This document shows positions 9,494 through 18,959 of a stretch of 64,000 nt of DNA, in pieces. The notes beneath the pieces were generated by a model, which was not told the DNA's origin, did not search any database, and saw only the letters and a program-made list of their open reading frames with translations. Where the stretch lies: the NCBI RefSeq assembly GCF_052857255.1, contig NC_135504.1:136016929-136080928 (forward strand), read 5' to 3'. How positions within the stretch are numbered: position 1 is the first letter of the stretch; every line of letters begins with the position of its first letter. Source of the stretch: Amblyomma americanum (taxonomy: Eukaryota > Arthropoda > Arachnida > Ixodida > Ixodidae). The position numbers were made by a program, and so were the translations under genes.

Positions 9494-10832
9494 TCACGTT
9501 TTTTTTATAGGTGTAGTCAAACTTGCGGTAAATGCATGATGATCACTAATGTCAGATATAACACGTACATCAGATAGTACGTCAGGAGTGTTGCAAAACA
9601 TCAGATCAATAATATTGCTATCACGAGTAGGATGAGATACGCATTGCATCGAACCAAGCGCATCGAACAAGTTCACAGTATGCACCAGCCCTAGAGTTCG
9701 GAACGCAGATTTCATGAGAACACGTTACATCGGACAAATTGAAATAACCTTCAAGAAGCACGAAGTCTGCAGAAAAACCAGATGCAGTTTTCCGCAGTTA
9801 ATGAATGACGCCTGATTCCGAAGCAGGGAAGCGGTAAAATGCACCAACAGTAAAGCTTGAACAACAATTCTGAGTAACACGACATCATCATCATCATCGG
9901 CCTGACTACGGCCCCTGCAGGGAAAAGACAACCCTCATGTCTCCAATTAACCCTGTTCTTTGCCGGCTGCGCCCCCGTATGCCCGCAAACTTCTTAATCT
10001 CATCCGCCCACCTAACTCAATTGTGTTTTGCTAAATTTTAATTCACAAGTCACAATAGCAACCGAGATGAGAATAAACAGGCTCCCGCCGTGCTTTGCTT
10101 TTTATTTCCGCTATATATGAGTATGAAAAGGATAAGAGATAGGAAATACTTCACTATCGGCTAGCGTATCGTCAAGGCGGGATTCTGTACCGATAACAAT
10201 ATCAGCGTTAACGGTATTGATTAAGGCGGTCAGTTCCTCGAACTTATTTTTCACACCTTTTAGTTTGCGACAATTAAAACAAGGTTGCGCGGCTCTCCTC
10301 ATTTACATACCTGTCATTACCGCTTTACCCTGACAACCTCCCGCATCTGGGTGTCCCGCGCGAGTTTTTTTTTTTGTCAATGAATCATTTATCGTCAGTG
10401 AGCTTCACAGTGTATATTTTTTTACCTTTTATGAAATTTTACTCTTTTTTGTCTTTCACGAACCTCTCGTGGGTGGTCCCCACTCAGTGACAAATCAATT
10501 CCCTTCAATTTATGAGCTTTTCTGACGTTATGTTTTTCCTTTCAGTTATACAATCGCAAAATAACCGGTCTGATAGCGTCAGGTTTGGCCTTTCTAAAAC
10601 GGTGAATTCTTTCAAGACTCGATATCTTGACATCCATCATTGCAGAAAGCACGTCATCAGTGACGTATTCCCGCAGAGATGCGGGGGTTGCATCTTTCTT
10701 TCCCTTCATTCCATATATGACAATATTATTGCGCCTACTCAGTTTTTCAAACTCTTCAAGCTCCACCTTTAACGTCACCATTGCTGACGATAGCTCTTCA
10801 ACTACTTTGTCACTTCTATCAAGCTGATGCAA
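9494..10832 (-). pseudogene. Decayed CR1/L2-like LINE: ORF1 and endonuclease fragments
   Basis: Three pieces are in element order on the minus strand. At 10832-10542 an ORF1 fragment has a coiled-coil-like stretch and FEKLSRRNNIVIYG, typical of LINE ORF1 RNA-binding proteins. At 10302-10111 the N-terminal part of an apurinic-type endonuclease is seen (NCRKLKGVKNKFEEL, IVIGTESRLDD). At 9715-9494 the end of the endonuclease has ISDHHAF, carrying the catalytic His of the SDH motif. The pieces lie in broken frames, and a dispersed repeat at 9885-10025 splits the endonuclease. No reverse transcriptase domain follows, so the element is a dead 5' relic. Family placement is by motif only. Confidence 0.65.
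9885..10025. repeat. Dispersed repeat with TCATCA start
   Basis: The block begins with a short (atc)n run and continues with gactacggcccctgcaggg and a run into aacttcttaatctcatccgc. I recall this as a very common interspersed sequence in tick and spider DNA, but no second copy lies in this window. It sits between two halves of a LINE endonuclease, consistent with a later insertion. Confidence 0.45.
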
Positions 10833-10959
10833 GACGCTTCAGTTAAGTTTCAATCGTATTTAATCGCATGTCTGCCTGCCTAATGCATTCATCAAGTTCT
10901 TCACCTGCCCCTTTCTTCCCAAGTGTTTCTCTTTGGCCATCAAGCAGTGATTATAATCA

Positions 10960-12480
10960 TTGTCATTGCCATGAGCAGTTTGGTTGGGGTGAGAGATTAG
11001 GGCTTCGCCGCTTGCCTCCGAGTTCCGACCGTCCACTGCTCGGCCGGCTCTTATCTCGAGCTTGTGCGTGGGCGGCCTTGTTTCGTGGGTTTCTGGCTGG
11101 TGCCGGCAACCATACCCGACCCACTTCTCGGTCGGTGTATGTTTCGTGAGCATTTTCCATGATACTTCTGGCCGCGAGAGATAAGCGGTCTTTTTCAAAG
11201 TTGCCGATGGAGTATTTGGAATCGCTAATGATGGTCGTAGCACCTGTAAAGGCATTGGCAGCTGCAATAAATGCTTCTTCCGCGGTTTTTGTACTTTTGG
11301 TGAATACTGTAGCGGCCTGAGTAGGGTGTCCGGGTGAGTCTAGAAGATGGGACACCCCGCAAATGGCGAATCTATGGAGCTGTCTCGGTCGTTGCTGCAT
11401 CGACGTATATGACACCATGGAGTCTCTGCAAGCATCGATGCATACATCTGGCTCAAGCTTACCGCGTACCCTGTTCGGATTTGCGGGTTCAGGTTCTTGG
11501 GAAGAGGTTTTCTTCGAATTTTTTGGATATGGCTAGAAACAGGGCGCGGATGGTCCACCTTGCGCTTAGATGGGCTTTTTTAAGCTCAGAAAGGACAATG
11601 TGTACAGCCAGGGCAAAAATTTCTCGTTGGATGTAAATTTAGGTAGGCCCAACGCCGTTTTATATGCATTCCGGATTATAGGGAATCAATCTTTTATTCT
11701 GCTGCCTTCTTGAGATGAAGGTACGGGAAGGTTTATGTAATTTTGCTGATGACCAAGGCTTGAAGCAGTATTTTAGATTGCGCTCCTTCATGCCTCGTCT
11801 CTTATTGGCAATGCGCCTAATCGTGCGCGCCGCCTAATGTACTGAGCTTTCGTGTCTCTCCAAGGCTACTACGTCTTTGGGGGTGCTGGAGATTTGAAGT
11901 CCTAAGACCCACATGTTCTCCACTTAGTCTGTGTTTTTGCCTTGAATCTAAATCTAGATTGAGATCCTGACTTCAAGGTATTTGCTACGCGAACGTCGAG
12001 GAGTTCTGATTTGGGTAGGGAACACTCGAGCCCGTCTCGTCTTGCCTCCTCCTCTAACGTGTCAGCCACTGCTTGGAAATCTTCTATTTGCCCTTCCGAG
12101 GCGCAGCTCGTCTGTATGGTAACGCCACCTGCGCAGAGTATTATTGCTGTTTTCAATGACCTTGAGCCTGTCTGGAAGCTTGATTAAAGTTAGGTTGAAA
12201 AGGAAGGGCGACGTGACGGGCCATTGTGGTGTTCCTCTGTTACCGAGATGGTTGGGTAGGATTTCTGTGGTCTAATGGTGATATCTAGCGTTATATTTCC
12301 TAGGAAGGCTTTAACATAATTTTGCGCCCGTTCGCTTGAGTTGTGGTCAGCTAGATGTTTCAGGATGGTATTGTGATACATTTTCGAAGGCCTTTTCGCG
12401 ATCGGGTCATAACGTTGCTCTTGTGGTCTTAATGAAGATGTCCAGTATGTAATGTGATAGATCATGCATGCCACAGAAGC
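10960..12480 (-). pseudogene. Decayed I-like LINE: reverse transcriptase and RNase H fragments
   Basis: At 12474-12190 the minus strand gives reverse transcriptase sequence (MYHNTILKHLADHNSSERA, YVKAFLGNITLDITI) in a broken frame. At 12160-11900 the frame carries later reverse transcriptase pieces. At 11420-10965 an RNase H domain is recognisable (TIISDSKYSIGNF, then VWLPAPARNPRNKAAHAQAR). Domain order RT then RNase H fits the I superclade, as in LINE-B and LINE-C of this window. Stops and frame changes are frequent and the YADD box could not be found, so it is inactive. Its 3' boundary with the LINE relic at 9494-10832 is not clear. Confidence 0.65.
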
Positions 12481-12489
12481 CTTCGAGTT

Positions 12490-13220
12490 GTGTGTAGTGG
12501 TTAATTTCTGGTTCAGTCTGGTTCAGGTTGTCAAAGCTATGCTGGTTACAACTTGTTTTTGGAAAGAAGCAGCTGCGTAACAGTAATCATTTACAGAAAA
12601 AAGTAATTGAATTGCCCAGAAAGGTCCAGTTTGAAAAAGTAAACAATTACAAAAGTATTAAAATACGGAATTGATCACTAGCCATCAATTGCTTGTAACG
12701 CGTGACGTACAACTCTGCTCACCAGCATACGCGACACCACGTCGGCCTTGCAGCCTTCCTTGCCACTCGGCAGATCAGCCACTCCTTTCCTCCGTTCTCC
12801 TCAACTCTTTGTCAGCATAGCTCGTTCTCTGTAAGTCGTCTTCTACTTTCATAATTCTTCCTTCAATTGCGTAACATTGTGTACTCTTATGCACCATTTT
12901 AAGCCATTACACCGGCATTAACCTAGTGTGAAACCTTTGTAAAACATCAACTTGCAAAGTACTGCAAAAGCAACAGCCTATATTTATTAACGCGGGAGCG
13001 TTAAGAAGCTCGTGTCGCAGAAAATCCGGTGGCGTCGGCGTCGGCCGTGCGCGAAAAATTTCTTCTCCTCCTCCTCGCAATATACGCCACTGCCCCAACT
13101 TATAGCGCGCGACGGCAGCGCAAGGAGAGGAAGCGAAGGTCCGTCTGTCGGCTGTGTGGAGCTGACACAGCGCTGCGCAGAGGCCAGTTTAAACTTGGAC
13201 GAGCCAAACTTGGGGCAGTA
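12490..13220. other. Intergenic; GC-rich repeat-like stretch near 12990-13090
   Basis: No gene is supported. The segment 12990-13090 (acgcgggagcgttaagaagc and a cggcgtcggc run) looks like a dispersed repeat by composition, but there is no second copy here to prove it. Confidence 0.35.
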
Positions 13221-13290
13221 TAGGTTCGCCTGTCAGCTGTGTAGAGCTGACACTGTGCTGCGAAGGCGACGAGGCTAGTTTAGACTTTGA
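13140..13290 (+). repeat. Imperfect tandem duplication, ~85-bp period
   Basis: gctgtgtggagctgacacag near 13151 and gctgtgtagagctgacact near 13236 are the centres of two adjacent related units. Read in the two respective frames, both give a CVELT...C...EASL peptide. The duplicated segment was therefore probably coding, and a later indel moved the second unit to another frame. Confidence 0.6.
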
Positions 13291-13678
13291 GAGTGGTTTC
13301 CGAGGAGCTATAGAAGATATAGAAGCTAGTTGTGGGGAGACGCACGCGGAACAGCCTAGGCGGAAAAAAAGGAAAAGGGCAAGAACCAAGATAAAACGTT
13401 TCAAACGTGAAGCCCTAAATTTAGTTGCGCGGGCTACTGCTAACCATAGCCCAGTTAGAAATGCGGCAGAAGGGAAAGCAAAAGCTTCCCGCATTAAACC
13501 TTACACATTAGCGGCTAAGGTTCCTCGTCAGGCGAAATGCGCGGATGATTCTATGCCTGACCGCTATAACAGAAAAGGAAGACCGCATATTGGAAACAAG
13601 ACAGGAGCGAGGTTTTCAAAAAGCATTGGCCTGCGGGAAGACCCACACCAACCCGACCTGACAGAAAGGCGGTAAGAA
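13224..13678 (+). other. ATG-less open frame, basic, gag-like or unknown
   Basis: A frame without stops runs to a TAA at about 13678, but has no early Met. It is strongly basic (RRKKRKRARTKIKRFKRE around 13350-13410) with an acidic start (DFESGFRGAIEDIEAS). The peptide does not match a family I can name with confidence. A nucleic-acid-binding or gag-type protein of a retroelement is possible. An internal exon is an alternative. It follows directly on the tandem duplication above. Confidence 0.35.
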
Positions 13679-13679
13679 A

Positions 13680-15760
13680 GAAAGCGAAGCGGCCCGAAAG
13701 ATTACAGGACACTAGGTTGCGAGACACCCAGCAGACGCGAGCGCAGGGATCGAGCAACAGTAACAAAGACTACACATGAAGCCGTGTTAAGCCTATTCCG
13801 TGCGTGCACTTGAGAAGAATAGGTCCTTCAATTTCCTCACGGGATTCCGGGAAGCGAGCAGGGCGAAAGCGTAGCCGAGCTTACATGGGACGAGAACAAA
13901 TGGTAACTTCTCGAGCTAGACGCGGTTCATCGCCAGGAGTCGGTTCTCGACTTTGCATGCTTTCCCAAGGCCTTCTGAGCGCGTCGAGGGGCGGTCAAGA
14001 ATGGCGGTTTTCAGCTGCCTTTTGTCACGAGTTTACAGGAGTACAAGCAGTCAGAGCGCGACCTCGACGGGCGGGTCTTAAAGACATCCTTTCAAACGGG
14101 GGAGGACGTGAGTCAGCCTTCACTCCAGAGTAGCCATTCGAAGTCGCCGTTTCTTTTTTTTTTTATTCCTCTCTTTTTGATGTGCGTGAAATCTGGGAGG
14201 GAAATCTACGTCGTTTGGGGCTAAAGGTTGTTAAGTGATCAGAAAAGGTTGTACTTTCGTACAATTTAGACAGAGGCTATTTTCCCATTGAGTTAGAATG
14301 GAATGTCAAAATTGCCGTGCTACCAAATGATAAGGACACTCACAAGAATACAGCGAAGACAGTTCCCGAGTAGACGATGAGCTGTTTGCTTAGGTGGAAT
14401 CGCTGAGAGCTAGGAAGTTTTTTTTGTGTTTGAAATTTTGGAACAGAGTTTTGTTTATATTTTTCTTAGATTCCGACGTGTCAAACTTGGTCGCGATAGC
14501 AGGGGTTTGTTATTACATTAACAGAAATGTAGCTGGTGCATTGCGGAGGCAATGAAAGTACGTGTATTTGTGGACATTTGAGTACTTTGGTTTAGCGGCG
14601 CTTGCTTGGCTCGCCGTTTGTGTTATTCGGAGATTAACCTAATGAAGTGCAGCTGCAGAGTTTTGTGCAGAATGGCCGTAGCAGCGAGTTTAGATGATGG
14701 TGACGAGGTGTCAGATGTAAACAATGAGTTTAAGGCAAACATCTCGCTAGTACACGAGTGAGTAAGGTTTGTAATGCGCTGTCGCATCATTAAGAGTTCA
14801 ACCGGAGCCTTTGATTCTCAGTCTCGAGCGATCAAGCTTCTTTGAGAAAAGCTCTTTGATTTATCTGAGTTTGGGCCAAAATTTTAAGCAGACTTTCGAT
14901 ATTCGGGTCGCGTAGGGGAATCAGAGCTTCGCTTAATAAAGAATGAAGTTTCTATTCAAAATTTGTAGGGTTGGACACACCACCGCTTATCGTACAACGT
15001 GGCAGTCTGTCCTTGGTGATCTCAGATGTGACGCGGACGCTAGCTTTGACCTTAAATTCTTTCAAAATTTAAGGATCATTATGAGCGAGCAGGATTTGGC
15101 TTGACATTAGAAGGAAGCCTGGTGGGTCTGAAGTGAATTCCGGGCGCTTGCGCTTGGGGCAGTGCTTTGTTGTTCGGAACGTCCCCTCTATGCTTTCCTT
15201 TGGTGGTGGTTTGGTGCTTTCTGTTTTTTGGAGTTGATACTGCAAGCCAGGAAATCAACGTGGACGCAAGCCCATCTCCTCATGCCCAGCGGTTGGGAGC
15301 GCTGGCCAGTCGAGATTTTCCGGGCCGCGGAGGTGGTGTTACATTCGGGCGCCCGCCCGTCTGCAGTGGCAGCGCCGTCAGCAAGGCTCACCTGCTGGAA
15401 GCCAGCACTAAGCTTCTTCGGTATGGTTCCGAGCCACGCGATAAAAAGCGCTCCCATGTTCAAGACCCCAGTACCGAGAGCGTCGCCCAGGTTGATTCCG
15501 GGAACCAAGTAGGGGGAGTGAAGGCCCGCGGAAGGCCGCCGCAGCGAGCGCCGAGCACCTGACACCACCAAGTGCGGCTACACTGGATGAACTCTTGGCG
15601 AAGGGGAGAGGCCGCCGCAGGGTCGAGCGGCAGTTACTCCCCAATGGCCGTGACTAAGCTGAGAGAACTAATGTGGCCTCATTCCCGGAATACGGCAGCG
15701 AGCTGACGGTCGTCGTCCGCTAATCTTCGCAGGCATGGCAAGTGACGAAGCGATTCCTTT
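13680..15760. other. Long stretch without a recognised gene
   Basis: Several open frames (for example 13804-14133 and 15167-15562 on the plus strand) have no recognisable domain and biased composition. Nothing here could be assigned to a gene or a known repeat. Confidence 0.4.
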
Positions 15761-15767
15761 CGGCAAC

Positions 15768-15948
15768 TGTACCCGACCCGGAGGACTCTGGAATAATTTC
15801 GACCACCTGGGGATCTTTAACGTGCACTGACATCGCACAGCACACGCCCGCCTTAGCGTTTTGTCTACATAAAAACGCAGCCGCCGCGGTCGGGTTCGAA
15901 CCCGTGAACTCTGGATCAGCAGCCGAGCACTGAGCCACCGCGGCGGGT
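15768..15948 (-). mobile_element. tRNA-derived SINE (minus strand)
   Basis: On the minus strand the head ccgcggtggctcagtgctcgg gives an A box and gggttcgaacccg a perfect B box (about 15891-15903), the internal RNA polymerase III promoter. The body continues with the shared words gatgtcagtgcacgttaaag and caggtggtcgaaattattcc, found in all full copies of this family in the window. The far end of the body is truncated near 15770. Confidence 0.85.
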
Positions 15949-15959
15949 ATCGCGAGAGA

Positions 15960-16455
15960 TTGATCACCAAATTAACGCTGCGGTCTAGCTATTGCTGCAA
16001 TACCGCATGTCAGCCAAACCCTGTCAGCGCTAATGCATTCAGGCCACATCTCTCTCTCACCCCGCCACATGCATCAAAGCACGAATGAGGCGTCCGCATA
16101 CCCAGGGATCCAGTTAAGCGCCCTTTCTTTACTCAAAGTCATCGCCGTCTAGAACATATTCAATGCCAACGCGAATGAACACAGTGAACGCCGTCATCTT
16201 TCGTTTTGTATATCCTGGATTATCTGTCCAAATGCACATGAATTTTTTTCTCTTTTACTCCTTCATTTCGTGACGGGAGTAAAAAAGGGGTATGTCTCAC
16301 TTTCACCATTTACAGCCGGTCTCACTATTTTCGTTAAAGAGTTCAAAAGCGAGCGGTAGCGATTTATACTCCCAAAAAGGCTCATTTATGCTCACAGTGT
16401 AAGAAAAGAAGGTCACCCCGTCAGATTATGATCGCAAAGCCGAAGCGGCCTTCTT
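15960..16455. other. Intergenic, nothing recognised
   Basis: No coding or repeat signature is supported. Confidence 0.4.
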
Positions 16456-16695
16456 CTTCTTCTGTTGTTGTCAGGAAGGATGAAAGGGAAAATGCACAGG
16501 CCTGCCCACTGGATCAAGCTTAGCCACAATCGCTACCACGTGCAGAAAGTAGGAGAGTTTAAAGATAGGATAGAAAAGACGCGCGCTATAATGTCCCAGG
16601 CCGATCCCGGAGGCAGTGCAATACCGGGCCAACCGGTGGCGGAAGTGAAGCAACCTTCTAGCACTCCGCCACATTTCCAAAAATATGTTGCGTTC
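16455..16695 (+). repeat. Dispersed repeat, copy 1 (partner at 59711-59997)
   Basis: The segment is about 80% identical by eye to 59715-59940. Shared words include gcacaggcctgc, cacaatcgctaccacgtgcag, gccgatcccggagg and ctccgccacatttccaaaaat. Orientation is the same in both. It may be part of an LTR or a non-autonomous element; see the partner entry. Confidence 0.75.
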
Positions 16696-16699
16696 AAAT

Positions 16700-17040
16700 A
16701 GGACCCGTAGGAGATATTCTATAACCGATAACCGTATCAGATATTCTGTAACCGAAGCGGCCAGCTGCGGCTCCCATCAGGTTAATCTCCAAGCCCACTA
16801 ATATTGCACAGGCTGGAAGCCCAGCACAAACAGAAACATTACGTTGACTGTATTACTGCAGTATTAAGTTCTCCTCGATTGCATCGCCGACTGCCACTGG
16901 AAAACAGGCTGTATAAACTGTTATTAGGAATTATTTATAACAGTGCGAAAAATTGCACCATCTCTAAAAATATCAGACGAGAGCATTTCAGGCTTGCACG
17001 CGATTTTCTCCTTCCCATTAATTCCCCTTTCACGAAGGAG
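16700..17040. other. Intergenic, nothing recognised
   Basis: A short duplicated word (agatattctataaccg / agatattctgtaaccg, 16711-16756) is the only structure seen. Confidence 0.4.
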
Positions 17041-17044
17041 GCGA

Positions 17045-17175
17045 AACGTTAAGGCGCCCGCCTGCTGTGCTATGTCAGTGCACGTTAATCATCCCCAGGT
17101 GGTTGAAATTATTCCGGAGCCCTCCACTACGGCACCTCTTTCTTCCTTTCTTGCTTCACTCCCTCCTTTAGCCCT
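17045..17175 (+). mobile_element. 5'-truncated SINE body
   Basis: It starts at aaggcgcccgcc and carries the SINE body words (tcagtgcacgttaa, caggtggttgaaattattcc, ccctccactacggcacctc). It lacks the tRNA-like head. It lies directly upstream of a full copy in the same orientation, so the two form a partial tandem. Confidence 0.8.
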
Positions 17176-17184
17176 TTCCTTACC

Positions 17185-17490
17185 GCGCGGTTCAGTGGTT
17201 AGGGCGCTCGACTACTGATCCGGAGTTCCCGGGTTCGAACCCGAGCGCGGCGGCTACGTTTTTATGGAGGAAAAACACTAAGGCGCCCGTGTGCTTTGCG
17301 ATGTAAGTGCCCGTTAAAGATCTCCAGGTGGTCGAAATTATTCCGGAGCCCTCCACTACGGCACCTCTCTCTTCCTTTCTTTCACTCCCTCCTTTATCCC
17401 TTCCCTTGTGGCGCAGTTCAGGTGTCCAACGATATATGAGACAGATACCGCGCCATTTCCTTTCCCCAAAAACCAATTATTATTGTTAAT
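17185..17490 (+). mobile_element. Full-length tRNA-derived SINE
   Basis: The best copy in the window. The A-box region is gcggttcagtggttagggcg and the B box gggttcgaacccg at about 17231-17243. The tRNA-like head is followed by a ~160-base body, then a pyrimidine-rich stretch and a tail module (gagacagataccgcgccatt, ccccaaaaaccaattattatt). The AT-rich end suggests LINE-dependent retroposition. Confidence 0.88.
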
Positions 17491-17491
17491 A

Positions 17492-17565
17492 TGATTACGG
17501 CGCGGTTCAGGAGTCCTCCGACATGTGAGACAAATACTGCGCCGTTTCCTTTCTCCAAAAGCCAA
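17492..17565 (+). mobile_element. SINE tail fragment
   Basis: It repeats the tail module of the preceding copy (gcgcggttcaggagtcctcc, gtgagacaaatactgcgcc, cttctgccaaaagc-like end) without head or body. This makes three partial or full SINE units in tandem from 17045. Confidence 0.7.
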
Positions 17566-17799
17566 TTTTCTTGTCTCAGCGATGAGCACCATAGAGCGAG
17601 GAGTGTCGCAGGTCCTCGCGCGACAGTTTCCGTGCCTTTCCTGCTTCATTGAATAAATGAAATTACTGTAGAAGTGGACGGGACGCGCGCGAGCCCTGGT
17701 TTTTAAAGACATATATGAGCATTAGAACGGGAGATGGATTTTTGTGGAATGGAAATGACGCAGTAACTGTCTCACATATCTCGTTGGGCACCCAAACCG

Positions 17800-18030
17800 C
17801 GCCGTACACACTAAACAGATTCTCACCCTTAAGGGTGCAAATCAGCTTGTCCCTAGACGAACACCCTTTACACCCAATTGGGTGCTTGGAAAAGGGTGCT
17901 GAGAAAGGGTGCAGAGGTCAGCACCCTTATGAAAGGGTGCACAGCAAGGAATTCTAAAGGGTGCAAAGGTTGCACTCATACTGAAGGGTGCTAGTTTAAC
18001 ATAACACCCTTCAAAATGGGTGTTGGAAGG
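17800..18030 (+). repeat. AGGGTG-rich palindromic element, copy 1
   Basis: It begins with tacacactaaacagattctc followed by the palindrome cacccttaagggtg. AAGGGTG or its complement then recurs more than ten times at spacings of roughly 10-25 bases on both strands. A second copy, reversed, lies at 39684-39837 and shares the terminal tacacactaaaca motif. There is no coding content. Confidence 0.75.
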
Positions 18031-18537
18031 GTGCTCTGCATTGATTCACCAAAGAAGCAAAAGGCTAGGATTGATGCACGACAGCAAATGTGTCCATATA
18101 TGCCCTTATACCATATCCGCACATGCCACTTGTCACGAATTGCATAATGTTCTATAGCTACAGTTGTTTGGATCCCAGTGCATATGTATACAGCATCATT
18201 CGAGGGCCCCTCCATGCACACATGCATGTGCCGGATATGCATGTATGGTCACCATCCTGACATGCCTGCAGTAAAAATTGAATACGGAAAACAATGCTGA
18301 CCACTTCTGTAGTAACATACACTTCCTTCACAACAAAGGCGATAATACACTTCATACAGCACCTGGCCACATTTTCCTCATTTTGAGGCATTTGCGGCAC
18401 AGGAAGCCTTGTATAATATGAGTGCAGGCATAGTTCTGGTATAGAAGCGTAAATGCCGAAGACACTACTACTATAAATCACCATGTGATTTTTGCCTATG
18501 ACCGCTAAATAATTTAGAATCGAGTTTTTTCTGTCAT

Positions 18538-18783
18538 GTTGTTTCAGTTTTAGCCGATCGATAACTCAAAGAGTGCTTTTGTGTCAAGTGAGGCATGAAA
18601 AAATGTCCATATAATCGCTGCTTCGTTTTAATTCACTGCAGCGCTGAAGCAAGCCTTCCTCAAGAGCTGGAATGACAAATGTGGAAGCAGTGATTATATT
18701 GCAGTTTTTTTCATGTCTCATGTGACCTGTAAGCACAAGTTGATGTCACAGTCCTCATTCGGCTGATGAAACCGAAACAGCAG
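18538..18783. repeat. Foldback element with ~95-base arms
   Basis: 18538-18632 (gttgtttcagttttagccg ... ataatcgctgcttc) pairs imperfectly with the reverse complement of 18688-18783 (gaagcagtgattatat ... gaaaccgaaacagc). The loop is about 55 bases. It has no coding potential and fits a MITE or foldback transposon. Confidence 0.7.
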
Positions 18784-18959
18784 GAGAAATAAATCAGATA
18801 AATTATTCAGCAGTCATAGGGGAATACCAGGTGGTAATCCATGTATAATAATGCCTTACGCCCAACTACAAACAAGAAAATACATACCCAAAAGTTAGGT
18901 GTCTATGCTCCTTTATCACAATGCAACAACATAGCACAGAAAATCACCTCGCCTATATT

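Noticed and set aside
17188..17260. tRNA gene
   Set aside because: A and B boxes are present but there is no good cloverleaf, and the same sequence continues into SINE body in several copies. It is a tRNA-derived SINE.
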